DNA from: Candidatus Bipolaricaulota bacterium
GTDB taxonomy: Bacteria > Bipolaricaulota > Bipolaricaulia > RBG-16-55-9 > DRXL01
DNA length: 64,000 nt
Reading direction: 5' to 3'
Assembly: GCA_025060395.1 (NCBI GenBank)
Contig: JANXCC010000002.1
Coordinates: 250,791-314,790, forward strand
The translations under genes were made by a program, and so were the position numbers. The notes below the pieces were generated by a model. The model saw only the letters and a program-made list of their open reading frames with translations. It was not told the DNA's origin and did no database searches. Of this stretch, positions 63,886 to 64,000 are shown piece after piece (positions within the stretch are counted from its first letter, which is position 1; each line of letters begins with the position of its first letter).

Positions 63886-64000
63886 AGAGCTTTACCCCGG
63901 AAGCCCAAAAAGCCCTCGATGGGTATCTGCAGCGTCTAGAAGAGACCCTGACGCGCCTGCACGGCCCTCACCATCACGAGATCTTTCAAGAGATTCAGAG
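63882..64000 (+). CDS. HAAS/DUF1700-like protein, N-terminal end (partial)
   Basis: Runs off the right edge after 39 codons, reading KSFTPEAQKALDGYLQRLEE then LHGPHHHEIFQEIQ. The helix pattern with a long amphipathic first helix is what is seen at the start of HAAS-domain proteins that follow PadR regulators, which usually continue with membrane spans. Overlap with the PadR stop supports the pairing. Only the beginning is in view. Confidence 0.5.
   Translation, partial: MKSFTPEAQKALDGYLQRLEETLTRLHGPHHHEIFQEIQ

Overview
The window is a chromosomal stretch of a GC-rich, probably thermophilic, deep-branching bacterium. Pyrimidine synthesis genes, AsnRS, RF2, RsmI, PlsC/PlsY, IspH and ribosomal protein S1 are all of bacterial type. 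Alongside them sit genes commoner in archaea: archease, ThpR, RtcA and a FAU-1-like RNase E/G-DUF402 protein. The combination would fit a lineage such as Bipolaricaulota (Acetothermia/OP1), but that is inference; a 23S rRNA phylogeny would settle it. Promoters look like TTGACA/TATAAT with 17-18 bp spacers, and several start codons lie exactly 6 nt after a -10 box, which points to leaderless mRNAs.

Layout. 1-2.8 kb: dnaE tail, yvcK, class V aminotransferase (+). 2.75-12.6 kb: mostly minus strand, with pyrBI followed by thpR and archease, then carAB with an attenuator-type leader, then rtcA; a diheme cytochrome c lies between on +. 12.6-14.65 kb: FAU-1-like protein and a membrane-anchored DsbA-like protein. 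14.7-24.6 kb: one seven-gene operon (MoxR, DUF58, two VWA proteins, three membrane proteins) behind a TTGACA promoter. 24.7-27.3 kb: DoxX and propionyl-CoA synthetase. 27.4-31.7 kb, minus: 23S-5S rRNA on its own consensus promoter with no 16S next to it, then tRNA-Asn. The 23S gene is interrupted by a 668-nt group I intron that encodes an I-CeuI-like LAGLIDADG endonuclease. 31.7-33.3 kb: rsfS and an LCP protein. 33.45-39.4 kb: prkA-yhbH-spoVR followed by apbE.

39.4-51.0 kb is an accessory block lying between apbE and its usual partners (NusG domain II protein and Gx transporter, 51.1-52.0 kb). It holds two parallel modules. Each has a Crp/Fnr regulator with a Cys-rich N-terminus, a radical SAM/SPASM enzyme and an unannotated small peptide ORF. 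Module 1 ends in an ABC exporter, module 2 has a PCMT-like methyltransferase. They look like RiPP (ribosomally made, modified peptide) loci. The block also carries two toxin-antitoxin pairs and an unusual concentration of lesions: one-base frameshifts in the first regulator, the ABC ATPase and the second radical SAM gene; an in-frame TGA in the first radical SAM gene; a TAG in a GNAT remnant; a deletion in a solute-binding protein; and a truncated toxin. I saw no such lesions in the flanking ~50 kb.

52-64 kb returns to core genes: a secreted protein, inositol monophosphatase, asnS, then a long minus-strand run (prfB with its programmed +1 frameshift, two small paralogous membrane proteins, a TauE/SafE exporter, cmk, plsC, ispH, rpsA, plsY), and finally rsmI, a PadR regulator and the start of its HAAS-type partner.
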